Under the pieces are notes generated by a model that searched no databases, was not told where the DNA came from, and was given only the letters and a program-made list of their open reading frames with translations. A stretch of 64,000 nt of DNA from the NCBI RefSeq assembly GCF_022024115.1, contig NZ_CP091792.1, positions 2,232,001 to 2,296,000 on the forward strand, written 5' to 3'. Below are positions 13,632-21,881 of this stretch, in pieces. Source of the stretch: Prevotella communis (GTDB lineage: Bacteria; Bacteroidota; Bacteroidia; Bacteroidales; Bacteroidaceae). Position 1 is the first letter of the stretch; every line of letters starts with the position of its first letter. The translations under genes and the position numbers were made by a program.

Positions 13632-14360
13632 TTAATTTGTCATGAGTATGATGATGCCGCTGACGCAGATATAGGCATAGACAATATAGCGGAAGATGCG
13701 GTTGGGAATACGCTTGAAGACGTATGCGCCGAGCATCGTGCCGATGACGACACCACTAAGGCCATAGAGATAGCTGGTGGCGACTGTCGCGGTGAAGAAG
13801 CCATTGCAGGCTCTCACGCCCGTCATCATCAGATTGCCAATCAGGAAATAGGTCTGTGCCATCGCCATATAGTGCTCCTTGGTAGGCTCACTCTGGATGA
13901 AGTAAAGCACGGCGGGCGGGCCTTGCATACCAAAGAAGCCACCCATCAGTCCGCTGAGCGTTCCCGCGCCGACCTGCACCCTCTTTGTAGTCGGCAGTTT
14001 GATGCGCTGGCTAAAAAGCATGAAGTAGATGCTGATGAGGATGAGCACCACACCAAGGATGCGCTGCAGGATATGGTCTTCGATACGCGTCAGGGCAAAG
14101 ATGGCGATGGTAGAGACGACGACAAACGTCAGCAGGATAGGCCAAAGCCGCTGCCACGTGACATAGCTGCGCAAACGCCACACGATAGCCGCAGATGTGG
14201 TGATAGCCAGCAGTCCTGAGAGCGTCGTAGCCTCGCCATAGCTGGGCATAAGAAACGGCAGCATCGTCATGATGAAGATGCCGAAGCCGAAGCCCGTGGT
14301 GCGCTGGATGAAACTGGCACCGATGCTCAGCAGGAATATGGAGAGGGCAATGCTACTCAT
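13632..14360 (-). CDS. TauE/SafE-family membrane permease
   Basis: 242 residues with about 8 hydrophobic segments in the two-repeat layout of the TauE/SafE (DUF81) family. Typical motifs are 'GFGFGIFIMTMLPFLMPSYGEATTLSG' at the first repeat and 'VGAGTLSGLMGGFFGMQGPPAVLYF' at the second. Members export sulfite, sulfoacetate or other organosulfur anions, but the substrate cannot be read from sequence. It is the first gene of a leftward pair with the FKBP gene; a -7 box lies at 14397-14404. Confidence 0.85.
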   Translation of the reverse strand: MSSIALSIFLLSIGASFIQRTTGFGFGIFIMTMLPFLMPSYGEATTLSGLLAITTSAAIVWRLRSYVTWQRLWPILLTFVVVSTIAIFALTRIEDHILQRILGVVLILISIYFMLFSQRIKLPTTKRVQVGAGTLSGLMGGFFGMQGPPAVLYFIQSEPTKEHYMAMAQTYFLIGNLMMTGVRACNGFFTATVATSYLYGLSGVVIGTMLGAYVFKRIPNRIFRYIVYAYICVSGIIILMTN

Positions 14361-14396
14361 TTCCTAATATTTATCAAAACTTGCAATTTTTCATGG

Positions 14397-14404
14397 CAAA
14401 GGTA
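14397..14404 (-). promoter_or_regulatory. -7 box (TACCTTTG) for the TauE/FKBP pair
   Basis: Minus-strand TACCTTTG 37 bp upstream of the TauE-like start. It lies back to back with the rightward box at 14427-14434. Confidence 0.55.
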
Positions 14405-14426
14405 ACTATTTTTCATTGATTTTTCG

Positions 14427-14434
14427 TATCTTAG
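14427..14434 (+). promoter_or_regulatory. -7-like box (TATCTTAG) for the CDF transporter
   Basis: TATCTTAG, one base off TAnnTTTG, 28 bp upstream of the chosen ATG at 14462. Confidence 0.4.
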
Positions 14435-14461
14435 CGGCCAGATTTAATATGTTTTGTGATT

Positions 14462-15604
14462 ATGGACAGAAGTTCTCAAATTATCCGTACCAGTTGGATA
14501 GGCATTATAGCCAACGTATTGTTGGCAGGCTTCAAGGCCGCAGTAGGTATCCTGGCCAGCAGTGTGGCCATCGTGATGGATGCCGTCAACAACCTGAGTG
14601 ATGCGCTGTCGAGCGTCATCACCATCGTGGGTACCAAACTCTCCCAGCGTCCTGCCGACAGGAAGCATCCCTTCGGTTTCGGTCGCATCGAGTATTTCAG
14701 TGCCATCATCATCGCCGTCATCGTGCTGTCAGCCGGTATCACCTCGCTCATCGAGTCGGTGAAGAAAATCTTCGACCCCACGGAACCGGAATACACCACG
14801 ACGACACTGGTGGTTATCGTGGTGGCTATTGTGGTGAAGCTTATCCTGGGCCAGTATGTGAAGAAGAAGGGCGAACAACTGAAGAGCGACGCGCTGATAG
14901 CCTCTGGCTCGGATGCGCTGTTTGATGCCGTCATCACGCTGGCCACGCTCGTATCGGCGGGAGTCATGCTGCTGTGGGGGGTGTCGCTCGACGGTATCCT
15001 TGGCGCCCTGATATCGGTTGTGATTATCAAGGCCGGTTTCGAGATGCTGGCCTCGCCTGTCAACGAACTGCTGGGTACGAGTATCTCGGCCGAGTACGCC
15101 CAACAGATCCAGAAGGAGGTATCCGACTTCGAGGGCGTGCATGGTGTCTTCGACCTGATACTGCACAACTACGGTCCGGACGTGAAGATTGGTTCGCTGC
15201 ATATCAACGTGTATGATACGATGTCGGCCCACGACATTCACGGACTGACGCGCCGCATCTCTACGCAGATGTACGAGCGTCACGGCATCATCATGACCGT
15301 CGGCGTCTATGCCGTGGCTACAGGCGAGAACCGCCGTGCGGAACTGCAGTCGCAGGTGATGCAGGCCCTCGCTGCCCACAAGGAGATTGTTCAGGTGCAC
15401 GGCTTCTACTATTCAGAGAAGAACAAATACCTCTCCGTCGACATCGTGCCTGATATCTCCGTCCACGACGAGGCCGCTTTTGTCAGTCAGCTGACCACAG
15501 AGCTACAGCCGCTAGTGCCCGATACAAAGGTGGTTGTGGTGGTGGATCACAATTACGCAGAAATACTATGTACCGCTGATCAGGAAACAAAAACAAAATC
15601 ATAA
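14462..15604 (+). CDS. Cation diffusion facilitator (CDF) transporter
   Basis: 380 residues from ATG 14462 (MDRSSQIIRTS); a GTG two codons upstream is possible. Six membrane helices fill residues ~10-205, with the CDF signature 'SSVAIVMDAVNNLSDALSS', 'DRKHPFGFGRIEYFSA' and the second metal-site helix 'ALIASGSDALFDAVITL'. The C-terminal cytoplasmic domain (~210-375) has a first ferredoxin-like unit ('EGVHGVFDLILHNYGPDVKIGSLHINV') and a second copy-like unit ('HKEIVQVHGFYY ... SVDIVPDISV'), longer than in classical CDFs. It exports divalent metals such as Zn, Mn or Fe against protons. The DUF554 gene follows 7 bp downstream. Confidence 0.9.
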   Translation: MDRSSQIIRTSWIGIIANVLLAGFKAAVGILASSVAIVMDAVNNLSDALSSVITIVGTKLSQRPADRKHPFGFGRIEYFSAIIIAVIVLSAGITSLIESVKKIFDPTEPEYTTTTLVVIVVAIVVKLILGQYVKKKGEQLKSDALIASGSDALFDAVITLATLVSAGVMLLWGVSLDGILGALISVVIIKAGFEMLASPVNELLGTSISAEYAQQIQKEVSDFEGVHGVFDLILHNYGPDVKIGSLHINVYDTMSAHDIHGLTRRISTQMYERHGIIMTVGVYAVATGENRRAELQSQVMQALAAHKEIVQVHGFYYSEKNKYLSVDIVPDISVHDEAAFVSQLTTELQPLVPDTKVVVVVDHNYAEILCTADQETKTKS

Positions 15605-15611
15605 ACTGGCA

Positions 15612-16307
15612 ATGATCGGAACAATAGTCAACGCAACCACCATCATCGCAGGCACCATCATCGGCAGTCTGCTGCATCGTGGTGTGAAGGAGAAATACAA
15701 AGAGGTCTTATACACCGGCTTGGGACTGGCATCGCTGGCCATCGGTCTGAATGCCACCATCAGCCACTTCTCTCAGTCGCAGTATCCGGTGCTGTTCATC
15801 ATCTCGCTGGCCATAGGCGGCGTCATCGGCACGGCACTCGACATAGACGGAAGGTTCAAACGGCTCGTTGACAAGTTGCAGCGCGGAAAGAAACAAGACG
15901 GCAACCGACTCGCCGAGGGACTCTCGACAGCTATCCTACTCTACTGCATCGGACCGCTGTCGATGCTCGGCCCTGTCATCTCGGCCCTGAAGGGCGACCA
16001 CACCTTCCTTTTCACCAACGCCACGCTCGACTTCGTATCGTCGATGGTGTTTGCCTCTACCTACGGCATCGGCATGGTCCTGGCAGCACCCGTACTGTTC
16101 TGCTGGCAGGGCATGTTCTGGCTCGTGGCCCATATCAGCAGTACCGCCATCAGCGATGCGCTCATGGCAGAGTTACTGATTGTGGGCGGACTGCTTATCA
16201 CGGGCAGCGGTCTCTCGCTGTTGAACCTGAAGGACTGCAAGACGCTGAATCTCCTGCCCGCCCTCCTGGTGCCCGTCATCTGGTTCCTGATACGTGCCAT
16301 GGTATGA
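15612..16307 (+). CDS. DUF554 membrane protein
   Basis: 231 residues from ATG 15612; an upstream ATG at 15534 lies within the CDF gene and is not preferred. About seven hydrophobic segments. Family landmarks are 'MIGTIVNATTIIAGTIIGSLL', 'GLGLASLAIGLNAT', 'LSTAILLYCIGPLSMLGPVISALKGD' and 'DFVSSMVFASTYGIGMVLAA'. DUF554 (YdfK/YqgA type) proteins are putative transporters of unknown substrate. Its last 32 bases overlap the 3' end of the opposite-strand panE-like gene, so the two converge tail to tail without a terminator between them. Confidence 0.88.
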   Translation: MIGTIVNATTIIAGTIIGSLLHRGVKEKYKEVLYTGLGLASLAIGLNATISHFSQSQYPVLFIISLAIGGVIGTALDIDGRFKRLVDKLQRGKKQDGNRLAEGLSTAILLYCIGPLSMLGPVISALKGDHTFLFTNATLDFVSSMVFASTYGIGMVLAAPVLFCWQGMFWLVAHISSTAISDALMAELLIVGGLLITGSGLSLLNLKDCKTLNLLPALLVPVIWFLIRAMV

Positions 16308-17211
16308 GATCAGCCTCCAGGAACCGCAACTCTGCCTCCAGCATCTCCAGCTTTGGCATCGGACAGCCGGCCTCACGGGCAATTTCCAGGGGACGGGTGT
16401 ATAGATAGTATATCTCCATGGGACGGTGGAAGTCGTAATCCAGTCGCATGGACGGCGAATAGGGTGTCATCGCATCGGTGGTCTCAATCATCTTATCCAC
16501 AAACGATTCGTCCAGATTCTTTACACCCAGATGCTGGGCTGCACTGACTACTTCCATCATCTGCTCGCGAATCAGCTGACGGGTCGATTGGTTCTTCAGC
16601 AGTTGGTCGGTCTGCGTGTGCAGCGCTACGGTCATACCATTGAACGGCATGTTCCACACGGCCTTTTTCCATCGTGCCTCATGATACTCCACCAGTCCTG
16701 TCTCTATGCCGGCCTGACGGAACTCATCGACCACGGTCTGCATCAACGCTTCGCCCTTGCATGAATAGTTGGCCAGGTTGATGCTGCCATAACACTGGTG
16801 ACTGACAAGTCCTGGCTCTGTCTTGGCAGAACAGATAAAGGCCAGTCCGGCAGCCAGTTGCACATCGGGAAACATCTGCTGCACATCTTCCTCTACGCCA
16901 ATGCCATTCTGGATGAGCACCACCAGCGTATGGGCATGGAGCAGTGGTGGGAGCAACGACTGCAGTTTGTCGTTGTTGACTGACTTCAGGCCCACGAGCA
17001 CCACGTCGCATTGCGGCATATCTTCCGCACGTTGATAAACATTAACATTATCCAAATGAAACGAGCCGTCGCAGGAGTCAACCTGCAGGCCGTGCTGTCT
17101 GACATACTCATAGTCGCGGTGCAGCAAGAAATGAACTTCCTGTCCTGCATGAGCCAGTTTTGCTCCATAATATCCACCAATGGCACCTGTGCCGATGATT
17201 CCGTATTTCAT
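16276..17211 (-). CDS. panE: 2-dehydropantoate 2-reductase (ketopantoate reductase)
   Basis: 311 residues. The N-terminal Rossmann fold opens 'MKYGIIGTGAIGGYYGAKLA' (GxGxxG). The middle has 'LVGLKSVNNDKLQSLLPPLL' and 'VVLIQNGIGVEE', and the C-terminal helical domain has 'RWKKAVWNMPFNGMTVAL', the family's Lys-Asn motif for substrate binding. The protein reduces ketopantoate with NADPH in pantothenate/CoA synthesis. ApbA/PanE homologues with other substrates exist, so the exact activity is not certain. A TAACTTTG box lies at 17241-17248. Confidence 0.85.
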   Translation of the reverse strand: MKYGIIGTGAIGGYYGAKLAHAGQEVHFLLHRDYEYVRQHGLQVDSCDGSFHLDNVNVYQRAEDMPQCDVVLVGLKSVNNDKLQSLLPPLLHAHTLVVLIQNGIGVEEDVQQMFPDVQLAAGLAFICSAKTEPGLVSHQCYGSINLANYSCKGEALMQTVVDEFRQAGIETGLVEYHEARWKKAVWNMPFNGMTVALHTQTDQLLKNQSTRQLIREQMMEVVSAAQHLGVKNLDESFVDKMIETTDAMTPYSPSMRLDYDFHRPMEIYYLYTRPLEIAREAGCPMPKLEMLEAELRFLEADLIPWHVSGTR

Positions 17212-17240
17212 GTCAATAACTATATTTTACAATGCGACCG

Positions 17241-17248
17241 CAAAGTTA
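17241..17248 (-). promoter_or_regulatory. -7 box (TAACTTTG) for panE
   Basis: Minus-strand TAACTTTG, matching TAnnTTTG, 30 bp upstream of the panE start. Confidence 0.5.
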
Positions 17249-17322
17249 CGCTATTTTTAGGAATTCCATCCCATTTTATGAGATTTTCATTGTATCAAGC
17301 TGCATTTTTCCATTCTTTTTCG

Positions 17323-17330
17323 TACCTTTG
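17323..17330 (+). promoter_or_regulatory. -7 box (TACCTTTG) at the very start of the umuC-like gene
   Basis: TACCTTTG ends only 2 bases before the ATG at 17333. In Bacteroidota transcription starts a few bases beyond this box, so the transcript would be leaderless or would begin inside the first codons, making the in-frame GTG at 17351 a possible true start. Confidence 0.55.
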
Positions 17331-17332
17331 CA

Positions 17333-18859
17333 ATGATTGATGACATCGGCGTGAACCAAAATCGGACATATATTGCCATCGACCTGAAGTCGTTCTACGC
17401 TTCAGTGGAGTGTGTGGACAGGGGACTTGACCCACTGACCACCAACCTCGTCGTGGCTGATGTGTCGAGGACGGAGAAAACCATCTGTCTGGCTGTTTCC
17501 CCTTCACTGAAAGCATACGGCATAGGTGGACGTGCGCGCCTGTTTGAGGTGGTTCAGAAAGTGCGCGAGGTCAACAACGAGCGCAGGAGGGCTGCCGGAT
17601 GGAGAATGACCGGCAAGTCATTCAACGACCTGGAGCTTCAGGCTCATCCTGACCTCGAACTCGACTATATCGCTGCCCCACCCCGCATGGCACACTACAT
17701 AGAGGTGAGTACCAAGGTCTATCAGACTTACCTGAAATATATTGCTCCTGAAGATATACATGTCTATAGTATCGATGAGGTGTTCATGGATGTGACGGCC
17801 TATCTGGGTACTTATAAGATGACTGCTCACGAGTTGGCGATGAAGATTATCCGCGACGTACTGGCTACAACAGGTATCACGGCAACAGCTGGCATCGGCA
17901 CAAACATGTATCTGGCTAAGGTGGCTATGGACATTGTTGCCAAGAAGATGCCAGCCGACAAAGACGGTGTGCGTATTGCTGAATTGGACGAAATGGCGTA
18001 TCGGCATGAACTATGGGATTATCGCCCTCTGACCAAGTTCTGGCGTGTGGGACGGGGGACTGTCGAGAAACTGGTTGTCTACGGTATTGACACGATGGGG
18101 AAGTTGGCGCGAATGTCAATTCAGAACGAAGGACTGCTATACCGTCTCTTTGGCGTGAATGCAGAGCTACTGATAGATCATGCATGGGGCTGGGAACCAT
18201 GTACCATAGATGCTGTGAAAGCCTACAGGCCAGAGACAAACTCATTCAGCAGCGGACAGGTTTTGCAGGAGCCTTATACTTTCAAGAAAGCCCGTGTGGT
18301 GATACGTGAAATGGCTGAGGGAATGGCACTCGACCTTGTATCGAAACGTCTGGTGACTGACCAGTTGGTGCTGACCGTAGGGTATGATGCCGAATGTCTG
18401 ACACGTCCTGAGATCCGCGAAAAATATCATGGTGAGATTACCACCAACTATTATGGAAAGGCTGTTCCCAAGCATGCTCACGGCACGTTCAACTTCGAGA
18501 GCCCTACGTCATCATCACGGCTCATCATGGATGGGGCAACTGAATTGTTTGACCGCTTCGTGAATCCTGATTTACTAATCCGCAGACTGAACCTGACAAC
18601 AAACCATGTGGTATCTGAGGAAGCTGCATCGGCACAGGATAAAACGCCCCAGCAACTGGATCTCTTCACCGATTACGAAGCGTTAGAGAAACAGCACCAG
18701 GAAGAGCAGGCTAAACTGGAAAAGGAACGGAGGATGCAAGAGGCACAGTTGAAAATCAAGAAGCGTTTCGGTAAAAACGCTATTCTCAGGGGCTTGAACT
18801 TTGAGGAGGGCGCCACGGCCAAGGATCGCAACAAGCAAATAGGAGGACATAAGGCTTAG
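17333..18859 (+). CDS. Y-family DNA polymerase (UmuC-like)
   Basis: 508 residues. The catalytic palm shows 'YIAIDLKSFYASVEC' (Asp17) and 'YSIDEVFMDV' (Asp148, Glu149), with the finger region 'DVSRTEKTICLAVSPSLKAYGIGGRARLFE', helix-hairpin-helix near 230-260 and a little-finger domain to ~425. At 440-445 QQLDLF fits the consensus sliding-clamp-binding motif (QxLxLF), followed by a basic coiled-coil tail. It would carry out translesion synthesis. A YolD-like gene follows 23 bp downstream, a pairing known from Firmicutes and mobile elements. The first residues may be over-called because the promoter box abuts the ATG; GTG at 17351 (VNQNRTYIAID) is an alternative start. Confidence 0.9.
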   Translation: MIDDIGVNQNRTYIAIDLKSFYASVECVDRGLDPLTTNLVVADVSRTEKTICLAVSPSLKAYGIGGRARLFEVVQKVREVNNERRRAAGWRMTGKSFNDLELQAHPDLELDYIAAPPRMAHYIEVSTKVYQTYLKYIAPEDIHVYSIDEVFMDVTAYLGTYKMTAHELAMKIIRDVLATTGITATAGIGTNMYLAKVAMDIVAKKMPADKDGVRIAELDEMAYRHELWDYRPLTKFWRVGRGTVEKLVVYGIDTMGKLARMSIQNEGLLYRLFGVNAELLIDHAWGWEPCTIDAVKAYRPETNSFSSGQVLQEPYTFKKARVVIREMAEGMALDLVSKRLVTDQLVLTVGYDAECLTRPEIREKYHGEITTNYYGKAVPKHAHGTFNFESPTSSSRLIMDGATELFDRFVNPDLLIRRLNLTTNHVVSEEAASAQDKTPQQLDLFTDYEALEKQHQEEQAKLEKERRMQEAQLKIKKRFGKNAILRGLNFEEGATAKDRNKQIGGHKA

Positions 18860-18882
18860 TTAAGAATTAAGAGTTAAGAGTT

Positions 18883-19089
18883 ATGGATAATTACGACGAT
18901 ATCATCAATCTGCCGCATTACGAGCCGAAGCATCACCCGAGGATGTCGATGTGGAACCGTGCAGCCCAGTTTGCACCTTTTGCCGCACTGACCGGCTATG
19001 ATGATGCCATTAAGGAATCTGGCCGTTTAGTAGAAAACCAGACAAATATGGCCGATGACTATAACATGTACGAGGAGTCTCATTTCTGA
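18883..19089 (+). CDS. YolD-like protein, partner of the UmuC-like polymerase
   Basis: 68 residues. 'RMSMWNRAAQFAPFAALTGY' followed by 'DDAIKESGRLVENQ' matches the conserved core of YolD-like proteins (RAaqFaPFaALtGydeai.E..R). In Firmicutes yolD-type genes sit beside UmuC-type polymerase genes and are thought to act with them in the manner of UmuD. Here the order is umuC then yolD with a short AT-rich gap (TTAAGAATTAAGAGTTAAGA). A terminator overlaps its 3' end. Confidence 0.85.
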   Translation: MDNYDDIINLPHYEPKHHPRMSMWNRAAQFAPFAALTGYDDAIKESGRLVENQTNMADDYNMYEESHF

Positions 19090-19105
19090 AACTCCTCGCA
19101 TTTTT
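19071..19105 (+). terminator. Terminator overlapping the end of the YolD-like gene
   Basis: CGAGGAGT (19071-19078) pairs with ACTCCTCG (19091-19098), followed by CATTTTT. The stop codon (19087-19089) lies in the loop. Confidence 0.65.
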
Positions 19106-19147
19106 CTGATGTAGCCTGCTAATTGCATTTAGAAGGCAACATGACTT

Positions 19148-20500
19148 CTAAAATTTCTCGGCAATCTTTGCTGCCTGATAAATTCGGTTGCCCATACCTA
19201 TGCCATCACGCATGTTACCTGCAAGAATCAGGCCAGGATAATCCTGCTCAATACAGCGGATTGCTTCAAAACGGGCACCACTATCCGCTCCATACTGAGG
19301 AATAGCATGCTCATGACGGAAGATACGGATCATATCGGGCTTTATATCTGCAGGATATTTCAACATGGAATGGAATGCCTCGATAACAATCTGCCGTATC
19401 TCGTCATCACTCTTCTGAAGATACTCCGGATGACGGGCACCACCTATGAAATAGGAATACAACGCTCCACCATCGGGGGCACGCTGCACGAAGCACTCCG
19501 AGGGGAAGAGGATACCCAGCAGCTGCTGCTTTTCCTTACTGGGCACCAAACCGCCAAAGGCGGGCTTATTGAGCCCACGGGCATCACGGATACCGACGCT
19601 CACCTGGATAACGGGAGCGTAGTACAGATTACTGATATGCTCCATCATACTGCTTGGCACAAAGGGCAGCATATCGGGCAATGCATAGGCTCCTACGGTG
19701 GTGATAACATGGTTGCAGCGTATCTCCTCTGCCCCGTCATTGTAAGACACGCGCCAGACATGCGCTCCATCGGGACGTACCCTGATATCCTGGGCATTGG
19801 TCACAATGTTGACGTTCTGTGCCAACGCCTCTACAATCTGTTGCAGACCGCCACGGGCTGAGAAAACTTTTCGCGTGGCCAGTCGGTCGCGATCGGTCTT
19901 TGGTTCCTTACGCTTGGCAACAGCACCACGCACAAAACTGCCATAGTTGGTCTCTAGGTTATAGAGCTTTGGCAGGGCATAACGGGTGGTGAGCTTCATA
20001 GGGTCGCCGGCATAGACACCGGATACGAAGGGATCGACGGCATATTCAAAGAACGAGCGTCCCAGGCGGCGCTGGGCCAACGAGCCCACCGACTCATTGG
20101 GATCGTTTCCTTTTTTACGCCAGGGTTCGCCGAGGATACGGAACTTATCCTTTAGGGTGAACAAGGGGGTGGTGATGGCAGCCACAGGACCGGCTGGCAG
20201 GGCATGAAACTTGTTGCCTTTCCATATCAGACGACGTTTGGACGACTCGCGGGCTATCTCTAATTGGCAGCTACCGTCGAGGTTCTGAAACAGTTCGGCC
20301 ACTTCAGGGAAAGAGACGACACCGGTATTAGGACCGCTCTCGAAGGTAAATCCGTCTTCTGTATAGGTACGTATCTGTCCGCCAATACGGTTCTGCTTTT
20401 CCAGCACCAGGACATCACGTCCTTTCTTCTTCAGATTAAAAGCTGTTGAAAGACCGGTGAGTCCAGCTCCAATCACAACGATATCACATTTTTGAATCAT
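19148..20500 (-). CDS. hemG: Protoporphyrinogen oxidase (HemY/HemG flavoprotein type)
   Basis: 450 residues. FAD-binding N-terminus 'CDIVVIGAGLTGLSTAFNLK' and 'VLEKQNRIGGQIRTYTEDGF', then 'FESGPNTGV', typical of HemY-type protoporphyrinogen IX oxidases. The middle has 'FEYAVDPFVSGVYAGDPMKLTTRYALPKLYNLE' and the C-terminus 'PGLILAGNMRDGIGMGNRI', the FAD-closing motif. It oxidises protoporphyrinogen IX (or coproporphyrinogen III in the coproporphyrin route) to the porphyrin. It is last in a four-gene leftward operon, 16 bp after hemN. Which of the two haem routes is used cannot be decided from this gene alone. Confidence 0.88.
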   Translation of the reverse strand: MIQKCDIVVIGAGLTGLSTAFNLKKKGRDVLVLEKQNRIGGQIRTYTEDGFTFESGPNTGVVSFPEVAELFQNLDGSCQLEIARESSKRRLIWKGNKFHALPAGPVAAITTPLFTLKDKFRILGEPWRKKGNDPNESVGSLAQRRLGRSFFEYAVDPFVSGVYAGDPMKLTTRYALPKLYNLETNYGSFVRGAVAKRKEPKTDRDRLATRKVFSARGGLQQIVEALAQNVNIVTNAQDIRVRPDGAHVWRVSYNDGAEEIRCNHVITTVGAYALPDMLPFVPSSMMEHISNLYYAPVIQVSVGIRDARGLNKPAFGGLVPSKEKQQLLGILFPSECFVQRAPDGGALYSYFIGGARHPEYLQKSDDEIRQIVIEAFHSMLKYPADIKPDMIRIFRHEHAIPQYGADSGARFEAIRCIEQDYPGLILAGNMRDGIGMGNRIYQAAKIAEKF

Positions 20501-20516
20501 CGGGAAAAAAAGGGAA

Positions 20517-21881
20517 TTATATGGGAGTTGAGAATTGTTTATCTGTATGTCGCATCAAGGGGTCGAGGACAGCTGCCACACAGCGCACCAACGAACAGGC
20601 ATCGGCATGCACGACAATGTGGTCGTCGTCGAAATCCAGAATACCGTCGGCTGCCATGTCCTGCAACTGATGCTCATCATAGTGGCAGGCTGCCCGGAGG
20701 GTGTCAACCGTAACGCCCATGCGCTCTGCCACCTGATGCCAGTTGAGCTGATAGTTGCACATCAGTGTCTCCACCACCTCGCGCACCAGTTTCTGCTCGT
20801 GCGACAATGTATAGCCTCGCTGTATGTAGAACCGTTTCTGGTTGATGGTCTCGATATAGGTTTTGATATCACGACCGTTCTGCACATAGGCATCGTCAAG
20901 CTGACTGATAGCCGTCACGCCGAAGGCATAGACCTGGGCTGTGGTGCGACGTGTGCAGTAGCCTTGGAAATTGCGATGGAGCATGCCCGACTGCAGGGCG
21001 GTATACAGTTCGTCCTCGGGCAGCACAAAGTGATCCAGTCCTACACGCTGATAGCCTGCTTGTGTCATCACCTCTGAGGCGGCTTCATACATCGCGCTCT
21101 TCTCCTCCATCGAGGGTAGTCCTATACGGTCCAGTATCCGCTGGCGTGGGAAGAGCTTGGGTAAGTGGGCATAGGCAAAGGTCACCAGACGGTCTGGACG
21201 CAGTTCTGCTGCCTGTTCTATGGTATGCCGGAAGGAGTCGACAGTCTGCAGGGGCAGACCATAGATGAAATCAAAGTTGACCGTGGCGCCCGATGCTCTC
21301 AGTATCTGCAGCACATCACTCATAGGGAGCAACGAGGGACGGCGGTTCACTGCCTGCAGCACGTCGGTCTTCAAATCCTGCATACCGATGCTATATCGGG
21401 TGAACCCGCACTCGGTAAGCTGCTGCCAGTCTTGCTCGGTCAGATAGCCGGGATGGCACTCGATGGCTATCTCCGGACGGTCTATCGCAGGTGCAATGCT
21501 CAGCAGGTGCTCGTTCAGCTCCTTTATCATTGATACGGGAAGCGACGTCGGACTGCCTCCGCCATAGTGTATCTGCGAGATTTGTCGGCTGCGGTCTATC
21601 TGACTGGCTACAAGGTCTATCTCCTGATGCAAGGCATCGACATAGTCTTTCACGGTGTCGGCCGATGCTGCGGGATAGGAATTACAACCGCAATAGTGGC
21701 ACAGATGACGACAGAAGGGGATATGCAGATAGAAGGATATCTGGTTCTGACGGGCTGTGTTTGATGCTGCAACGACACGCTGATAGTCGCTCTCACTGAA
21801 TGCTGTGAAATAGTTGGCTGGCGGATAACTGGTGTATCGCGGCACAGGACGGTTGTATTTCTGTATTAATTCTGGCTGCAT
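20517..21881 (-). CDS. hemN: Oxygen-independent coproporphyrinogen III oxidase
   Basis: 454 residues. The radical-SAM cluster motif is in 'YLHIPFCRHLCHYCGCNSYP' (CxxxCxxC plus the extra Cys of true HemN), preceded by the HemN-specific 'RPVPRYTSYPPANYF' start. 'IHYGGGSPTSLP' and 'SIGMQDLKTDVLQAVNR' follow, and the C-terminal HemN domain has 'TLMCNYQLNWHQVAERMG'. It decarboxylates coproporphyrinogen III to protoporphyrinogen IX without oxygen. The extra Cys and the PRYTSYPP motif favour true HemN over the HemW haem chaperone. The permease reading frame upstream runs 89 bp into it. Confidence 0.92.
   Translation of the reverse strand: MQPELIQKYNRPVPRYTSYPPANYFTAFSESDYQRVVAASNTARQNQISFYLHIPFCRHLCHYCGCNSYPAASADTVKDYVDALHQEIDLVASQIDRSRQISQIHYGGGSPTSLPVSMIKELNEHLLSIAPAIDRPEIAIECHPGYLTEQDWQQLTECGFTRYSIGMQDLKTDVLQAVNRRPSLLPMSDVLQILRASGATVNFDFIYGLPLQTVDSFRHTIEQAAELRPDRLVTFAYAHLPKLFPRQRILDRIGLPSMEEKSAMYEAASEVMTQAGYQRVGLDHFVLPEDELYTALQSGMLHRNFQGYCTRRTTAQVYAFGVTAISQLDDAYVQNGRDIKTYIETINQKRFYIQRGYTLSHEQKLVREVVETLMCNYQLNWHQVAERMGVTVDTLRAACHYDEHQLQDMAADGILDFDDDHIVVHADACSLVRCVAAVLDPLMRHTDKQFSTPI

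Noticed and set aside
14456..14461. GTG start for the CDF transporter.
   Set aside because: ATG two codons later is the normal start; the difference is only two residues.
15534..15611. Upstream start for the DUF554 protein (MWWWITITQKYY).
   Set aside because: It lies in the CDF gene's frame-shifted 3' end and has no family similarity; the family start is MIGTIVNATT at 15612.
16276..16307. Overlap of the DUF554 and panE genes as an annotation error.
   Set aside because: Both C-termini match the expected lengths for their families; tail-to-tail overlap of 32 bp is plausible.
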